Shown in pieces: positions 33,686-42,372 of a DNA stretch of 64,000 bases. The notes beneath the pieces were generated by a model, which made no database searches, had not been told where the DNA came from, and saw only the letters and a program-made list of their open reading frames with translations. The translations under genes and the position numbers were made by a program. Every line of letters starts with the position of its first letter. Position 1 is the stretch's first letter. Source of the stretch: Rhodovulum sulfidophilum (GTDB lineage Bacteria; Pseudomonadota; Alphaproteobacteria; Rhodobacterales; Rhodobacteraceae); contig QFPW01000018.1 in the NCBI GenBank assembly GCA_003241785.1, positions 1 through 64,000 on the forward strand, given 5' to 3'.

Positions 33686-34912
33686 ATGTCGTTTTCCTTC
33701 GGGCGCGCGATCCGCGCCATCCCCGGTCCGTCGATGATTCCGGACCGCGTTCTCAATGCGATGCACCGCCCCGCCCCCAACATCTACGAGGGCGAGCTCG
33801 TCGAGATCACGGCGGGCATCCGCGCCGACCTCGCGCGGGTGGCGCGAACCGAGGGCGCGGCGGCGATCTACATCGGCAACGGCCATGCGATGTGGGAGGC
33901 CTCGCTCGCCAATATGGTCCGCCCGGGCGACCGGGTGCTGGTGCTGCTCGCCGGCCGGTTCGGCCGCGGCTGGGCCGAGACCGCGCGCCGGATGGGAGTC
34001 GAGGTCGAGACGATCGATTTCGGCTTCCGCGGCGCGATCGATCCCGCGCTGCTCGAGGATCGGCTCCGCGCCGACAGGGCCCATGCGATCCGCGCCGTCC
34101 TGAGCACGCAGACCGATACCGCCTCCTCGGCGCTGACCGACGTGCCCGCGCTCCGCGCCGCGCTCGACGCGGCCGGCCATCCGGCGCTCCTCGCCATCGA
34201 CTGCATCGCGAGCCTCGGCAGCGACCGGTTCGAGATGGACGCCTGGGGCGTCGACGTGATGATCGCCGCCTGCCAGAAGGGCCTGATGACCCCGCCGGGT
34301 CTTGGCTTCACCTTCCAGAACGCCCGTGCCATGGCCGAGAGCGTGCCCTGCCCCAGCCCCTACTGGGACTGGAAGCCGCGCTCGAACCCGCGCCAGTTCT
34401 ACGAGCTCTTCTGCGGCACCGCGCCGACGCACCACCTGTTCGGACTGCGCGAGGCGCTCGACATGATCCTGAACGAGGAAGGGATCGAGAACGTCTGGGC
34501 GCGCCACGACGTCTTCGCCCGAGCGGTCGCGGTCGCGGTCGAGGCGTGGGGCGCCGGCGGCGCGCTCGAGCTCAACATCCCCGACCCGGACCGGCGCAGC
34601 CGCTCGGTCACCACGGTCCGGACCGGCCAGGGCGAGGCGGCGCGGATCCGCGCCTGGTGCGAGCAGGTCGCGGGCGTCACGCTCGGCATCGGCCTCGAGG
34701 CGCCGAACGTCGACCCGTCGAGCATGTTCCGGATCGCGCATATGGGCCATCTGAACCCCCCGACCCTGCTCGGCACGCTCGCGACGATCGAGACCGCGCT
34801 CGATGTGCTCGGCATCGCCCATGGCGCCGGCGCGGTCGAGGCCGCGGCCGGGCTGATCGGCCGCGCCGCCGCCCCCGCGCCGGCCTCCGCTGACCGGCTG
34901 ACGATCGCGTGA
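33686..34912 (+). CDS. Class V aminotransferase, alanine/serine-glyoxylate aminotransferase type
   Basis: The 408-residue PLP enzyme starts with the family motif IPGPSMIPDRV. The PLP lysine is K198 in ACQKGLMTPPGLGF, and IDCIASLGSDRFEMDAWGVD supplies the cofactor aspartate. The C-terminal MFRIAHMGHLN carries the substrate-binding arginine. It probably moves an amino group from serine, alanine or a related amino acid to glyoxylate. The C-terminal 20 residues are an alanine-rich tail. It is a single gene divergent from the exporter. Confidence 0.83.
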   Translation: MSFSFGRAIRAIPGPSMIPDRVLNAMHRPAPNIYEGELVEITAGIRADLARVARTEGAAAIYIGNGHAMWEASLANMVRPGDRVLVLLAGRFGRGWAETARRMGVEVETIDFGFRGAIDPALLEDRLRADRAHAIRAVLSTQTDTASSALTDVPALRAALDAAGHPALLAIDCIASLGSDRFEMDAWGVDVMIAACQKGLMTPPGLGFTFQNARAMAESVPCPSPYWDWKPRSNPRQFYELFCGTAPTHHLFGLREALDMILNEEGIENVWARHDVFARAVAVAVEAWGAGGALELNIPDPDRRSRSVTTVRTGQGEAARIRAWCEQVAGVTLGIGLEAPNVDPSSMFRIAHMGHLNPPTLLGTLATIETALDVLGIAHGAGAVEAAAGLIGRAAAPAPASADRLTIA

Positions 34913-35041
34913 GGCGGCTCCGCGCGCGCCCGGACCACCAGGGCGCGTGACAAGCCTTCGGGCGTTGGTCTACAGAATCCGGGCCGCGTCACCTTTCCGT
35001 GACTGGCGCGGCGGGGTTCAGGACGGAGGGAGACAACGGCA

Positions 35042-35272
35042 GTGAAACGGACGGTTCTGCTATTCGGCGCGGCGGCTCTGCTGCTCAGCGCCTGCGCGAA
35101 CGAGACGCCGCAGCAAAAGCACGAGGTCGGCTGCATGGCCGGCACGCTCGGCGGCGCGGTCGTCGGCGGCCTGGTCGGCAGCGCCTTCGGCGGCGGCGTC
35201 GGCCGGTCGCTCATGACCGCGGCCGGCGCGGGCGCCGGCGCCTACGCGGGCACCCACCTGGCCTGTGAGTGA
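35042..35272 (+). CDS. Glycine-zipper outer-membrane lipoprotein
   Basis: The 76-residue protein starts at GTG 35042 after a GGAGGGAG ribosome site. It has a lipoprotein signal with lipobox LLSAC (cysteine near residue 18). The mature part contains a glycine-zipper stretch, GGAVVGGLVGSAFGGGVG and GAGAGAYAGTH, as in 17-kDa surface antigen proteins. It should be anchored in the outer membrane and may oligomerise. The next gene's ribosome site overlaps its stop. The gene at 35739 is a close paralogue. Confidence 0.78.
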   Translation: MKRTVLLFGAAALLLSACANETPQQKHEVGCMAGTLGGAVVGGLVGSAFGGGVGRSLMTAAGAGAGAYAGTHLACE

Positions 35273-35282
35273 GGAGGCTCGC

Positions 35283-35621
35283 ATGAAACATCTTCTCGCC
35301 ACCGCCGCGCTCGTGCTCTTCGCGGGCGCCGCCTGGGCGCAGCCCCTGACCACCGAGGACCTGCGTGACCTCGACGCCAACGGCGACGGCGCGGTCGACG
35401 CGGCCGAGCTCGATTCCTACATGGTCGAGGCCTTCAAGACGATCGACGCCGACGGCGACGGCGCGATCTCCGGCGACGAGGGCCAGGGCATCATGACGCC
35501 CGAGCTCTTCAACCAGGCCGACAAGAACGGCGACGGCAAGATCAGCCTCGAGGAGTTCCAGGCCCAGACCCGCGCGGATTTCTCCGCCGCGGACCAGAAC
35601 GACGACGGCCTGCTGAACTGA
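35283..35621 (+). CDS. Secreted EF-hand protein with three to four calcium loops
   Basis: The 112-residue protein has a clear signal peptide (MKHLLATAALVLFAGAAWAQ, cleaved after AWA). EF-hand loops follow: DANGDGAVDAAE, DADGDGAISGDE and DKNGDGKISLEE, plus a partial fourth, DQNDDGLLN, at the very end. It is likely a periplasmic calcium-binding protein. ATG 35283 is chosen because GAGGAGG (35270-35276) is ideally placed. It is probably cotranscribed with the preceding lipoprotein. Confidence 0.8.
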   Translation: MKHLLATAALVLFAGAAWAQPLTTEDLRDLDANGDGAVDAAELDSYMVEAFKTIDADGDGAISGDEGQGIMTPELFNQADKNGDGKISLEEFQAQTRADFSAADQNDDGLLN

Positions 35622-35738
35622 CGCGGGAGGGCCGGCGCCGCCGGCCTTCCCCTCCCCTTGCGCGGCCCCGCCGCCCGCGCCACGATCGCGGACGGGGGCG
35701 GGTGGCCGCCACCCCGCGTATCGCGAAGAGGACGACCC

Positions 35739-35972
35739 ATGAACAAGAGCCTGATCCTGGTCGCGCTGGCGAGCCTCGCGCTCGCCGCCGGCTGCACCAA
35801 CAACCCCCAGACCAACCGGGAGCTCCAGTGCGCGGGCGGCGTGCTCGGCGGCGCGGCGGTCGGCGGGCTGATCGGCAACCAGATCGGCGGCGGCACCGGC
35901 AAGAGCGTGGCGACGGCGGTCGGCGCCGGCGCGGGCGCGGCGGCGGGCACCCAGCTCAGCGCCTGCCAGTAA
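35739..35972 (+). CDS. Second glycine-zipper lipoprotein
   Basis: The 77-residue protein has lipoprotein signal MNKSLILVALASLALAAGC and a mature domain with GGVLGGAAVGGLIGNQIGGG and GAGAGAAAGTQL. It is the same glycine-zipper plan as the product at 35042, including a conserved cysteine before the zipper and one near the C-terminus, suggesting tandem duplication around the EF-hand gene. Start ATG 35739 places the lipobox cysteine at residue 19. Confidence 0.78.
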   Translation: MNKSLILVALASLALAAGCTNNPQTNRELQCAGGVLGGAAVGGLIGNQIGGGTGKSVATAVGAGAGAAAGTQLSACQ

Positions 35973-36065
35973 CCCCAGGCGGACCGCGTTGACGCTCGGC
36001 GCCGCGCGCTCTACCCAAGACGCGTCCGTATTCCCAAGGACGCGGTCCCGCAATGGAGACATCCG

Positions 36066-36590
36066 ATGGCTGACCTGATCGCTGTTACCTTCCCCTCCGA
36101 GGCGCAGGCGGAAGACGTCCGCAACAAGATCCTCGCGCTGCAGAAAGAGTACCTCATCGACATCGGCGACGCGGTGATCGCCGTGAAGTCGGAATCGGGG
36201 CATGTGAAGCTGAACCAGCTGATCAGCACCACGGCCGCCGGCGCCGCCGGGGGCAGCTTCTGGGGCCTCTTGGTCGGCATCCTGTTCATGAACCCGCTGG
36301 TCGGCGTCGCCGCCGGCGCCGCCAGCGGCGCGATCGCGGGCGCGCTGACCGATGTCGGCGTCAACGACCGCTTCATGAAGGATCTCGCCCAGCAGAAGAT
36401 CGAGCCGGGCCAGGCCGTGCTCTTCGTGCTGGTGAAGAGCGTGACGGGCGACAAGGTGCTCGAGGCGCTCAAGGGCGTCGGCGGCACCATCCTGCAGACC
36501 TCGCTCGACCACACCCGCGAGGACGCGCTGCGCAAGGCGCTGGCGGGCGAAGTCGAGAACGAGCCGGCCCCGGCGGCCCCGGCCGTCTGA
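36066..36590 (+). CDS. DUF1269-family protein with glycine-rich membrane hairpin
   Basis: The 174-residue protein begins with a soluble ferredoxin-like part (MADLIAVTFPSEAQAEDVRN). A glycine-rich double membrane segment follows (residues 57-98, AGAAGGSFWGLLVGILF and GVAAGAASGAIAGALTD). A C-terminal soluble half includes ILQTSLDHTREDALRKAL. This matches DUF1269, whose function is unknown. The mean residue pattern suggests a peripheral inner-membrane protein. Confidence 0.72.
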   Translation: MADLIAVTFPSEAQAEDVRNKILALQKEYLIDIGDAVIAVKSESGHVKLNQLISTTAAGAAGGSFWGLLVGILFMNPLVGVAAGAASGAIAGALTDVGVNDRFMKDLAQQKIEPGQAVLFVLVKSVTGDKVLEALKGVGGTILQTSLDHTREDALRKALAGEVENEPAPAAPAV

Positions 36591-36650
36591 GGCGCCGCGG
36601 CAGCGGGCCCCCAGGGTCCGCCAGACCCCGCGCCCGAGATGTCAAACAAG

Positions 36651-36686
36651 AACGGGCGCGGGAATTCCCGCGCCCGTTCGTATTTC
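36651..36686. terminator. Bidirectional terminator between convergent genes
   Basis: A 28-bp uninterrupted palindrome (36651-36678) can form a 12-bp or longer stem in either transcript, with CGTATTTCC after it on the plus strand and CTTGTTTGAC on the minus strand. It separates the DUF1269 gene from the inositol dehydrogenase gene. Confidence 0.75.
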
Positions 36687-36700
36687 CGGCGTCGCCCGCC

Positions 36701-37705
36701 TTACGCGGTGACTTCGCTCACCTTGACCTTGCGGCCCTCGGCGACCGACTTCACCGCCGCCTCGGCGAGCGCGAGGGCGAGCAGCCCGTCCTCGCCGCTC
36801 GGGCTCATCGGCTCGCCCGAGGCGAGCGCCGAGATGAAGGTCGAGATCTCGGCCGCGTAGGCCGAGGTGTATCGGGTCATGAAGAAGTCGAGCAGCGGCG
36901 GGCGCTTGTAGCCGTCCGCGGTCGCGATCTCGATCGAGATCTCGCGCTGGTTCTCGGCCGCCGCCATGCCCTTCGAGCCCAGGACCTCGATGCGCTGGTC
37001 ATAGCCGTAGGTCGCGCGGCGCGAGTTGGTGATCACGCACTGCTTGCCGCTCGCGGTCTCGAGGATCACGTTCGCGCTGTCGAAATCGCCGGTCGGCTTG
37101 ATCGCGTCGTCGGTCAGCACCGAGCCGAAGGCCGCGACCACCACCGGCTCCTCGCCGAGCAGCCAGCGGGCCATGTCGAAGTCGTGGATCGTCATGTCGC
37201 GGAAGATGCCGCCCGAACGCTCGATGTAGGAGACCGGCGGGGCGCCGGGATCGCGCGAGGTGATCGTGACCATCTCGACCTTGCCGAGCGCGCCTTCGTC
37301 GATCGCGGATTTCACACCCTGGAAATGCGGGTCGAAGCGGCGGTTGAACCCGACCATCAGCTTGCCCTTCTCGGCCCGCACGACCTCGAGGCAGGCCTTC
37401 ACGCGCTCGATCGACAGGTCGATCGGCTTCTCGCAGAAGACCGCCTTGCCGGCCTTCACGAACTGCTCGATCAGGTCGGCGTGGGTGTCGGTCGGCGTGC
37501 AGATCACCACCGCGTCGATGTCGGAGGCCGCCGCGATGGCGTCGATCGTGCGAACCTCGATGCCGTATTCGGTCGCGAGCGCGTCGGCCGCCGGCGCCAT
37601 CGCATCGGCGACCGCGACGAGCTCGGCCTCGGGGTTGCCCGAGACCGCCTTGGCATGGACCTTGCCGATGCGCCCCGCGCCCAGCACTGCGAAACGAACA
37701 GTCAT
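36701..37705 (-). CDS. Gfo/Idh/MocA oxidoreductase, probable inositol 2-dehydrogenase
   Basis: The 334-residue protein has the N-terminal NAD-binding motif GAGRIGKVH, the signature FCEKPIDLS near residue 93 with catalytic lysine, and TIHDFDMARWLLGEEP. The last contains the Asp/His pair used by inositol dehydrogenases. The best reading is oxidation of myo-inositol to scyllo-inosose. It is the last gene of the sugar transporter operon, which supports a cyclitol or sugar substrate. The other iol catabolic genes are not in this window. Confidence 0.8.
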   Translation of the reverse strand: MTVRFAVLGAGRIGKVHAKAVSGNPEAELVAVADAMAPAADALATEYGIEVRTIDAIAAASDIDAVVICTPTDTHADLIEQFVKAGKAVFCEKPIDLSIERVKACLEVVRAEKGKLMVGFNRRFDPHFQGVKSAIDEGALGKVEMVTITSRDPGAPPVSYIERSGGIFRDMTIHDFDMARWLLGEEPVVVAAFGSVLTDDAIKPTGDFDSANVILETASGKQCVITNSRRATYGYDQRIEVLGSKGMAAAENQREISIEIATADGYKRPPLLDFFMTRYTSAYAAEISTFISALASGEPMSPSGEDGLLALALAEAAVKSVAEGRKVKVSEVTA

Positions 37706-37763
37706 GTCTTCTTCTCCGGAAGGGTTTGACGGGAGCGAAACGCCGCCCCCGCCGGTCGCACCG

Positions 37764-38705
37764 TCAGTGGTGCTGGTAGTCCGCGAGGTTGGCGGGCGTC
37801 ACGAGCTCGAAGGGAATGTAGATCTTCTTCTCGGCCACCGCCTCGCCGTTGACGAGCTGGACCGCGGTCTCGACCGCCGCCTCGCCCTGCGCCTTGGCGT
37901 TGTGGAAGACGGTCAGGTCGAGGTCGCCCGCGGCCACCGCCGCCACGCCGTCGGTCGTGCCGTCGACGCCGCCGATCACCACGTCGTCGAGCGAGACGCC
38001 GGCCGCGCGCAGCGCCTGCGCCGCGCCGATCGCCATCTCGTCGTTGTTCGAGATCACCGCGTCGGGCTGGATCCCGGCGGCGAGCCAGTTGCTCATGAGG
38101 TCGGTCCCCATGGTGCGCTGCCACATCCCCGTCTGCTCCTCGACGACGTTGATGAAGGCGCATTCCGGCGTCTCGATCACGGCCTTCGAGGCGGCGGTGC
38201 GCTCGCGCGTCGCCTGGTTGGAGAGGTCGCCGAGCATGATGACGGCGGTCGCCTCCTCCTTGCCGGCTTCCTTCAGCAGGCGGCAGATCTCGGTGGTCTC
38301 GAGCGTGCCCGCCTGGCGCTCCTCGGAGCCGACGAAGGCCTGGCCGTCCGGCAGCTCGTCGACGTTGATCGGCTGGCGGTTGACGAAGATGAGCGGGATG
38401 CCCGCCGTCTGCGCCGCCGCGGTCATCGCCATCGTGGCGTCGGTGTCGACCGGGACCACGATCATCGCGTCGACGCCGGAGGCGACGAAGTTCTCGATCT
38501 GGCTCAGCTGCCGGCCGACGTCGGCCTGCGCGTCCTCGACCTGCACCGTGATGCCCTTGGACTGCGCGTAGTCCTGCATGCCGTTGCGCAGCGTGGTGAG
38601 GAAGTTGTCGTCGAAGAGCGCCATCGAGATGCCGATGTTCTGCGCCATCGCGGCGGGCGCGAGCAGGGTCAGCGACAGGGCCGTGCCGGTCAGAAGTCGT
38701 TTCAT
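37764..38705 (-). CDS. Sugar ABC transporter periplasmic binding protein (inositol/ribose type)
   Basis: The 313-residue protein has a signal peptide (MKRLLTGTALSLTLLAPAAMA) and the periplasmic-binding-protein type 1 fold with VGRQLSQIENFVASGVDAM, NRQPINVDELP and FVGSEERQAG. It shows the RbsB/IbpA pattern and would deliver sugar or inositol to the membrane permease. In this operon it is third rather than first; a 10-bp hairpin precedes it, which may raise its messenger level. Confidence 0.85.
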   Translation of the reverse strand: MKRLLTGTALSLTLLAPAAMAQNIGISMALFDDNFLTTLRNGMQDYAQSKGITVQVEDAQADVGRQLSQIENFVASGVDAMIVVPVDTDATMAMTAAAQTAGIPLIFVNRQPINVDELPDGQAFVGSEERQAGTLETTEICRLLKEAGKEEATAVIMLGDLSNQATRERTAASKAVIETPECAFINVVEEQTGMWQRTMGTDLMSNWLAAGIQPDAVISNNDEMAIGAAQALRAAGVSLDDVVIGGVDGTTDGVAAVAAGDLDLTVFHNAKAQGEAAVETAVQLVNGEAVAEKKIYIPFELVTPANLADYQHH

Positions 38706-38785
38706 GTTTTCCGCTTTTCGGTGAAGAGGGCTTGAACGGGTCCGAACGGCGCGACGAGCACGTCCGTCCGGTTGCGAGAGTTGGG

Positions 38786-38812
38786 ACCGCGTCCCGTCCG
38801 GGGGGACGCGGT
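38786..38812 (-). other. Intercistronic hairpin before the binding-protein gene
   Basis: Arms 38786-38795 and 38803-38812 form a 10-bp stem in the 145-base gap between permease and binding-protein genes. There is no T run, so it more probably protects RNA ends than terminates. Stem-loops like this often help binding proteins to be made in excess. Confidence 0.5.
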
Positions 38813-38850
38813 TGCCGTCTCACCTGTTGGTCAGCTTTTGGTCTTGTTGA

Positions 38851-39882
38851 TCAGCTCTTCTTGGTGCGCTTCTTCTGGCGCTGGACGTCGACGACCACGG
38901 CCGCGACGATGATCAGGCCCTTCACGATCTCCTGGTAGTAGGCGTCGATGCGCAGGAAGGTGAAGCCCGAGGTCATCGTGCCGAGGATGATCGTGCCGAT
39001 CACCGTGCCGGTGATCCGGCCGACGCCGCCCGTCAGCGAGGTGCCGCCGATGACGGTCGCCGCGATCGCGTCGAGCTCGTACATCATGCCCATGCCGGCC
39101 TGCGCGGTCTGGGCGCGGGCGGCGGTGACGATGCCCGCGAGACCGGCGAGCGTGCCCGCGACGGCGTAGACCTTCACGAGATGCTTGCCGACGTCGATGC
39201 CCGAGACGCGCGCCGCCTGCGGGTTGGCGCCGATCGCGTAGGTATACTTGCCGTAGCGGGTGTAGCGCAGCGCGACATGGAAGATCAGCGCGACGATGAG
39301 GAAGATCACCACCGGCCAGATGCCGGAGCCGATCTTGGCGAAGGCCTCGGTCGGGAAGGAGATCGGCTGGCCCTTGGTGTACCATTTCGCGACGCCGCGG
39401 GCCGAGACCATCATGCCGAGCGTGGCGATGAACGGCGGAATGCCGGTGTAGGCGATCAGCGAGCCGTTCACGAGCCCGGCGAGCAGGCCGATGCCGAGGC
39501 CGACCGCGACCGGGATCAGCACGGGCAGGTCGGTCAGGCCGGGATAGACCGCCCGGGCGTAGGTCGACGACTGCGCGAAGCTCATCGCGATCATCGCGGT
39601 CGCCGCGACCACGGAGCCGGAGGAAAGGTCGATACCGCCGGTGATGATGACCTGGGTCACGCCGACGGCGATGATGCCGATCACGCTCACCTGCAGGATC
39701 ATGATGGTGAGGCGCTGCGTGTTCCCGAGGAAGCTCTGGCCCTGGAAGATCCAGCCGAGGATCTCGAAGACCAGCGCCACGCCGATCAGGATCGACAGGA
39801 TGTTGAGCTCGGGCGGCAACCGCCGCTTCACGCGCTCGGGCGGCGCGTAGGCGACGGTGTCGCCCTGATTCTGGACAGCCAT
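38851..39882 (-). CDS. Sugar ABC transporter permease (RbsC/IatP type)
   Basis: The 343-residue protein has eight to ten membrane helices and the RbsC-type cytoplasmic coupling segment YAIGANPQAARVSGIDVGK near residues 216-234. GGIDLSSGSVVA and TVIGGTSLTGGVGRITGTVIG are conserved. It forms the membrane channel for the ATPase and binding protein of the same operon. About 29 bases separate it from the ATPase gene. Confidence 0.87.
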   Translation of the reverse strand: MAVQNQGDTVAYAPPERVKRRLPPELNILSILIGVALVFEILGWIFQGQSFLGNTQRLTIMILQVSVIGIIAVGVTQVIITGGIDLSSGSVVAATAMIAMSFAQSSTYARAVYPGLTDLPVLIPVAVGLGIGLLAGLVNGSLIAYTGIPPFIATLGMMVSARGVAKWYTKGQPISFPTEAFAKIGSGIWPVVIFLIVALIFHVALRYTRYGKYTYAIGANPQAARVSGIDVGKHLVKVYAVAGTLAGLAGIVTAARAQTAQAGMGMMYELDAIAATVIGGTSLTGGVGRITGTVIGTIILGTMTSGFTFLRIDAYYQEIVKGLIIVAAVVVDVQRQKKRTKKS

Positions 39883-39911
39883 TTCTTTTCCCCCTTGTTC
39901 CCCGCCGGCCC

Positions 39912-41450
39912 CTACCGCGCGGCGAGTTCCATGATTTTGACCTGGGTCGCTTCCGACCGGTCAAGAATGCCCGTCGCGTGGCCCTCGTGCATGACCATCA
40001 CGCGGTCGGACATCCCGAGCACCTCCGGCAGTTCGGAGGAGATCATGATGACCGCGACGCCTTCGCCCGCGAGCTTGGAGATCAGGCGGTGGATCTCCGC
40101 CTTGGCGCCGACGTCGATGCCGCGGGTCGGCTCGTCGAGGATCAGGATCCTCGGCTTGGTGAGCAGCCAGCGCGCGATCAGCACCTTCTGCTGGTTGCCG
40201 CCCGACAGGTTCTCGATCCGCTCGTAGAGCGTCGGCGTCTTGACCCTGAGCGTGCGCTTCATCTCCTCGCAGCGCAGGTTGACCGCCTTCTGGTCGACGA
40301 AGCCGCCCTTCACATGGTTGTCGCGCAGCACGGCCATCTGCATGTTCTCGAGCACGTCGAGCACGAGGAAGCAGCCGGTGTCCTTGCGGTCCTCGGTGAG
40401 GAAGGCCATGCCGTTGCGCATCGCGTCGACCGGGCTCTTGATGCTGACTTCCTGGCCGTCGATGAAGATCTTGCCCGAGGTCGCCGGCACGACGCCGAAG
40501 AGCGCCTCGGCCACGTTCGAGCGGCCGGATCCGACGAGCCCCGCGAGGCCGAGGATCTCGCCCTTGCGCACGCTGAAACTGATGTCGCGGAAGACGCCCT
40601 CGACGGTCAGCCCCTCGACGCGGAGCATCTCCTCGCCGATCGGCACGATCTCCTTCGGGAACATGTCGGTGATGTCGCGGCCGACCATCATCCGGATGAT
40701 GTCGTCGCGCGTCACCTCCGAGGAGGGATGCGTGCCGATGTACTTGCCGTCACGGAACACCGAGAATTCGTCGGCGATCTCGAAGAGCTCGTTCATCTTG
40801 TGGGTGATGTAGACGATGCCGATCCCCTGCTGGCGCAGGTCGCGGATGATCGCGAAGAGGTGCTCGACCTCGGTCTCGGTCAGCGCCGAGGTCGGCTCGT
40901 CCATGATGAGGACGTCGGATTCGTAGGAGACGGCCTTCGCGATCTCGATCATCTGCCGCGCGGCGACGGTCAGGGTGCCGACCTCGACGTCGGGGTCGAT
41001 CTTGATGTTGAGCCGGTCGAACAGCTCCTTGGTCATCCGGCTCATCTTGCCGTGGTCGATGAGGCCGAAGGCGTTCTTGGGCTCGCGACGGATCCAGATG
41101 TTCTCGGCGACCGTCATGTAGGCCATCAGGTTCAGCTCCTGATGGATCATCGCGATGCCCTTCTCGAGCGCGTCGAGGGGCGAGGTGAGCGTGACCGGCT
41201 CGCCGCGCAGGGTGATCGTGCCCCGGTCGGGGGTGTAGATGCCGGCGATGATCTTCATCAGCGTCGACTTGCCCGCGCCGTTCTCGCCCATCAGCGCGTG
41301 GACGGTGCCGGGGCGAAGCTTGAACTGGACGTCGTCGAGCGCCACCACGCCCGGGAATTCCTTGCGGATCCCGCTGATCTCCAGAAGCGAATCGCCGACC
41401 TTCGACTTGTGCCTATGGATCGCCGCGCGCACCTGCGGGGTTACTGTCAT
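39912..41450 (-). CDS. Sugar ABC transporter double ATPase (RbsA/IatA type)
   Basis: The 512-residue protein has two fused nucleotide-binding domains. The first has Walker A GENGAGKST and Walker B VLIMDEPTSALT. The second has a degenerate Walker A (GLVGSGRSN), a signature LSGGNQQKV and ILILDEPTRGIDVG. This is the usual asymmetry of the CUT2 sugar group, which imports ribose, xylose, galactose or inositol. It is the first gene of the operon, with a 680-base gap upstream. Confidence 0.88.
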   Translation of the reverse strand: MTVTPQVRAAIHRHKSKVGDSLLEISGIRKEFPGVVALDDVQFKLRPGTVHALMGENGAGKSTLMKIIAGIYTPDRGTITLRGEPVTLTSPLDALEKGIAMIHQELNLMAYMTVAENIWIRREPKNAFGLIDHGKMSRMTKELFDRLNIKIDPDVEVGTLTVAARQMIEIAKAVSYESDVLIMDEPTSALTETEVEHLFAIIRDLRQQGIGIVYITHKMNELFEIADEFSVFRDGKYIGTHPSSEVTRDDIIRMMVGRDITDMFPKEIVPIGEEMLRVEGLTVEGVFRDISFSVRKGEILGLAGLVGSGRSNVAEALFGVVPATSGKIFIDGQEVSIKSPVDAMRNGMAFLTEDRKDTGCFLVLDVLENMQMAVLRDNHVKGGFVDQKAVNLRCEEMKRTLRVKTPTLYERIENLSGGNQQKVLIARWLLTKPRILILDEPTRGIDVGAKAEIHRLISKLAGEGVAVIMISSELPEVLGMSDRVMVMHEGHATGILDRSEATQVKIMELAAR

Positions 41451-42129
41451 GGTCGTTCGCCTCCGGTTGGCTCGGGATCTCGCACCGCCCCTGGGTCTCG
41501 TCCCGTTTCACGGCGGACCGCGCGGCGCGCGGCCCCTCACTTTCAGTTCCTGGGGTATTCCTCGTCTGCGTTCCGCGCGGCGCCCGCGCGCCGCGGCATC
41601 GGCCGGTCTCGATAGAAGCGCGCGGCGGAAGCGGTCGTCGCGCGGCTGGATGGGAAGTGGAGGCGCTCAGGCCCGAAAGACATCCGTTCCTCCCCGCGGT
41701 CCTGTCCCGTCATCGGATCCGCCGCGTTCTCGTCGGAGCTTCGGCTCCGTTCCGTACGATCCCTCTCCATTGAAATAGCACCCTTCGCGCTCCCGCACGA
41801 CGCGAGTCGCGCGGGAGCGCGACCGGGCTATCGGGGGATGAGATGACGCGTCGCGCGGGCCGCGGCGCCGGTCATGAGACGCATCATCGCGAGATCTTCC
41901 TCCACCAAACGGGAGCGGCCGGGTTGGACCGACCGCCCGGAATTTCGTTACGCCACGCCCATATGGAACGAATGCGCCGAATTCTATTCTGGCAGAATAT
42001 TTATTCTATTTGATCGCCCCGCGTCAAGCCGGTTCTGCCCGGCGCGACGCGGCGGCGCCGGAAAGATGGCCGGCGTCCCGGGACGGCGCATGCCTTTCCC
42101 CGCGATCGGCGGCGCGCTAGAAGGACGTC
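41451..42129. other. 679-base regulatory gap upstream of the sugar transporter operon
   Basis: No convincing gene lies here; the open frames present are GC-driven and lack ribosome sites. A 12-bp stem hairpin (41785-41796 with 41811-41822) with a small inner stem is the clearest structure. The region 41935-42012 is AT-rich and holds the palindromic operator listed separately. Confidence 0.6.
41985..42007. promoter_or_regulatory. Triple half-site operator (TATTCT / AGAATA / TATTCT)
   Basis: TATTCTG-G-CAGAATA (41985-41999) is a perfect 15-bp palindrome, and AGAATA-TT-TATTCT (41994-42007) is a second one sharing the middle half-site. Three alternating half-sites suggest cooperative binding of a dimeric repressor. 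It lies 535 bases before the sugar ATPase start and 123 bases before the small gene at 42130, so the target is uncertain. Confidence 0.55.
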
Positions 42130-42369
42130 ATGAAAAAGTTCCTCGACACCGATCATCCGGCGTTCCGCCCGCTCTGGATCCGCGTCGTCGTCACGCTCGT
42201 CTGCCTCGTCTGGGGCGTGGTCGAGATCGTGACCGGCAGTCCGTTCTGGTCGATGATCTTCCTCGGCCTTGGCGCCTATTGCGTCTACGCGTTCTTTTTC
42301 GACTTCCACCCCGAGAACCACGCCTCGCAACAGCCGCCCGAATCGCCCGCCGAGTCGAAGGACGAGTGA
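42130..42369 (+). CDS. Small two-helix membrane protein of unknown function
   Basis: The 79-residue protein begins MKKFLDTDHPAFRPLWIRVV. It has two hydrophobic helices (about residues 17-36 and 40-60), then a polar, proline- and acid-rich tail. The N-terminal D-HP-FRPLW pattern recalls conserved small proteins in alphaproteobacteria whose role is unknown. ATG 42130 has AGAAGGA nearby as a ribosome site. Confidence 0.6.
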   Translation: MKKFLDTDHPAFRPLWIRVVVTLVCLVWGVVEIVTGSPFWSMIFLGLGAYCVYAFFFDFHPENHASQQPPESPAESKDE

Positions 42370-42372
42370 GGC

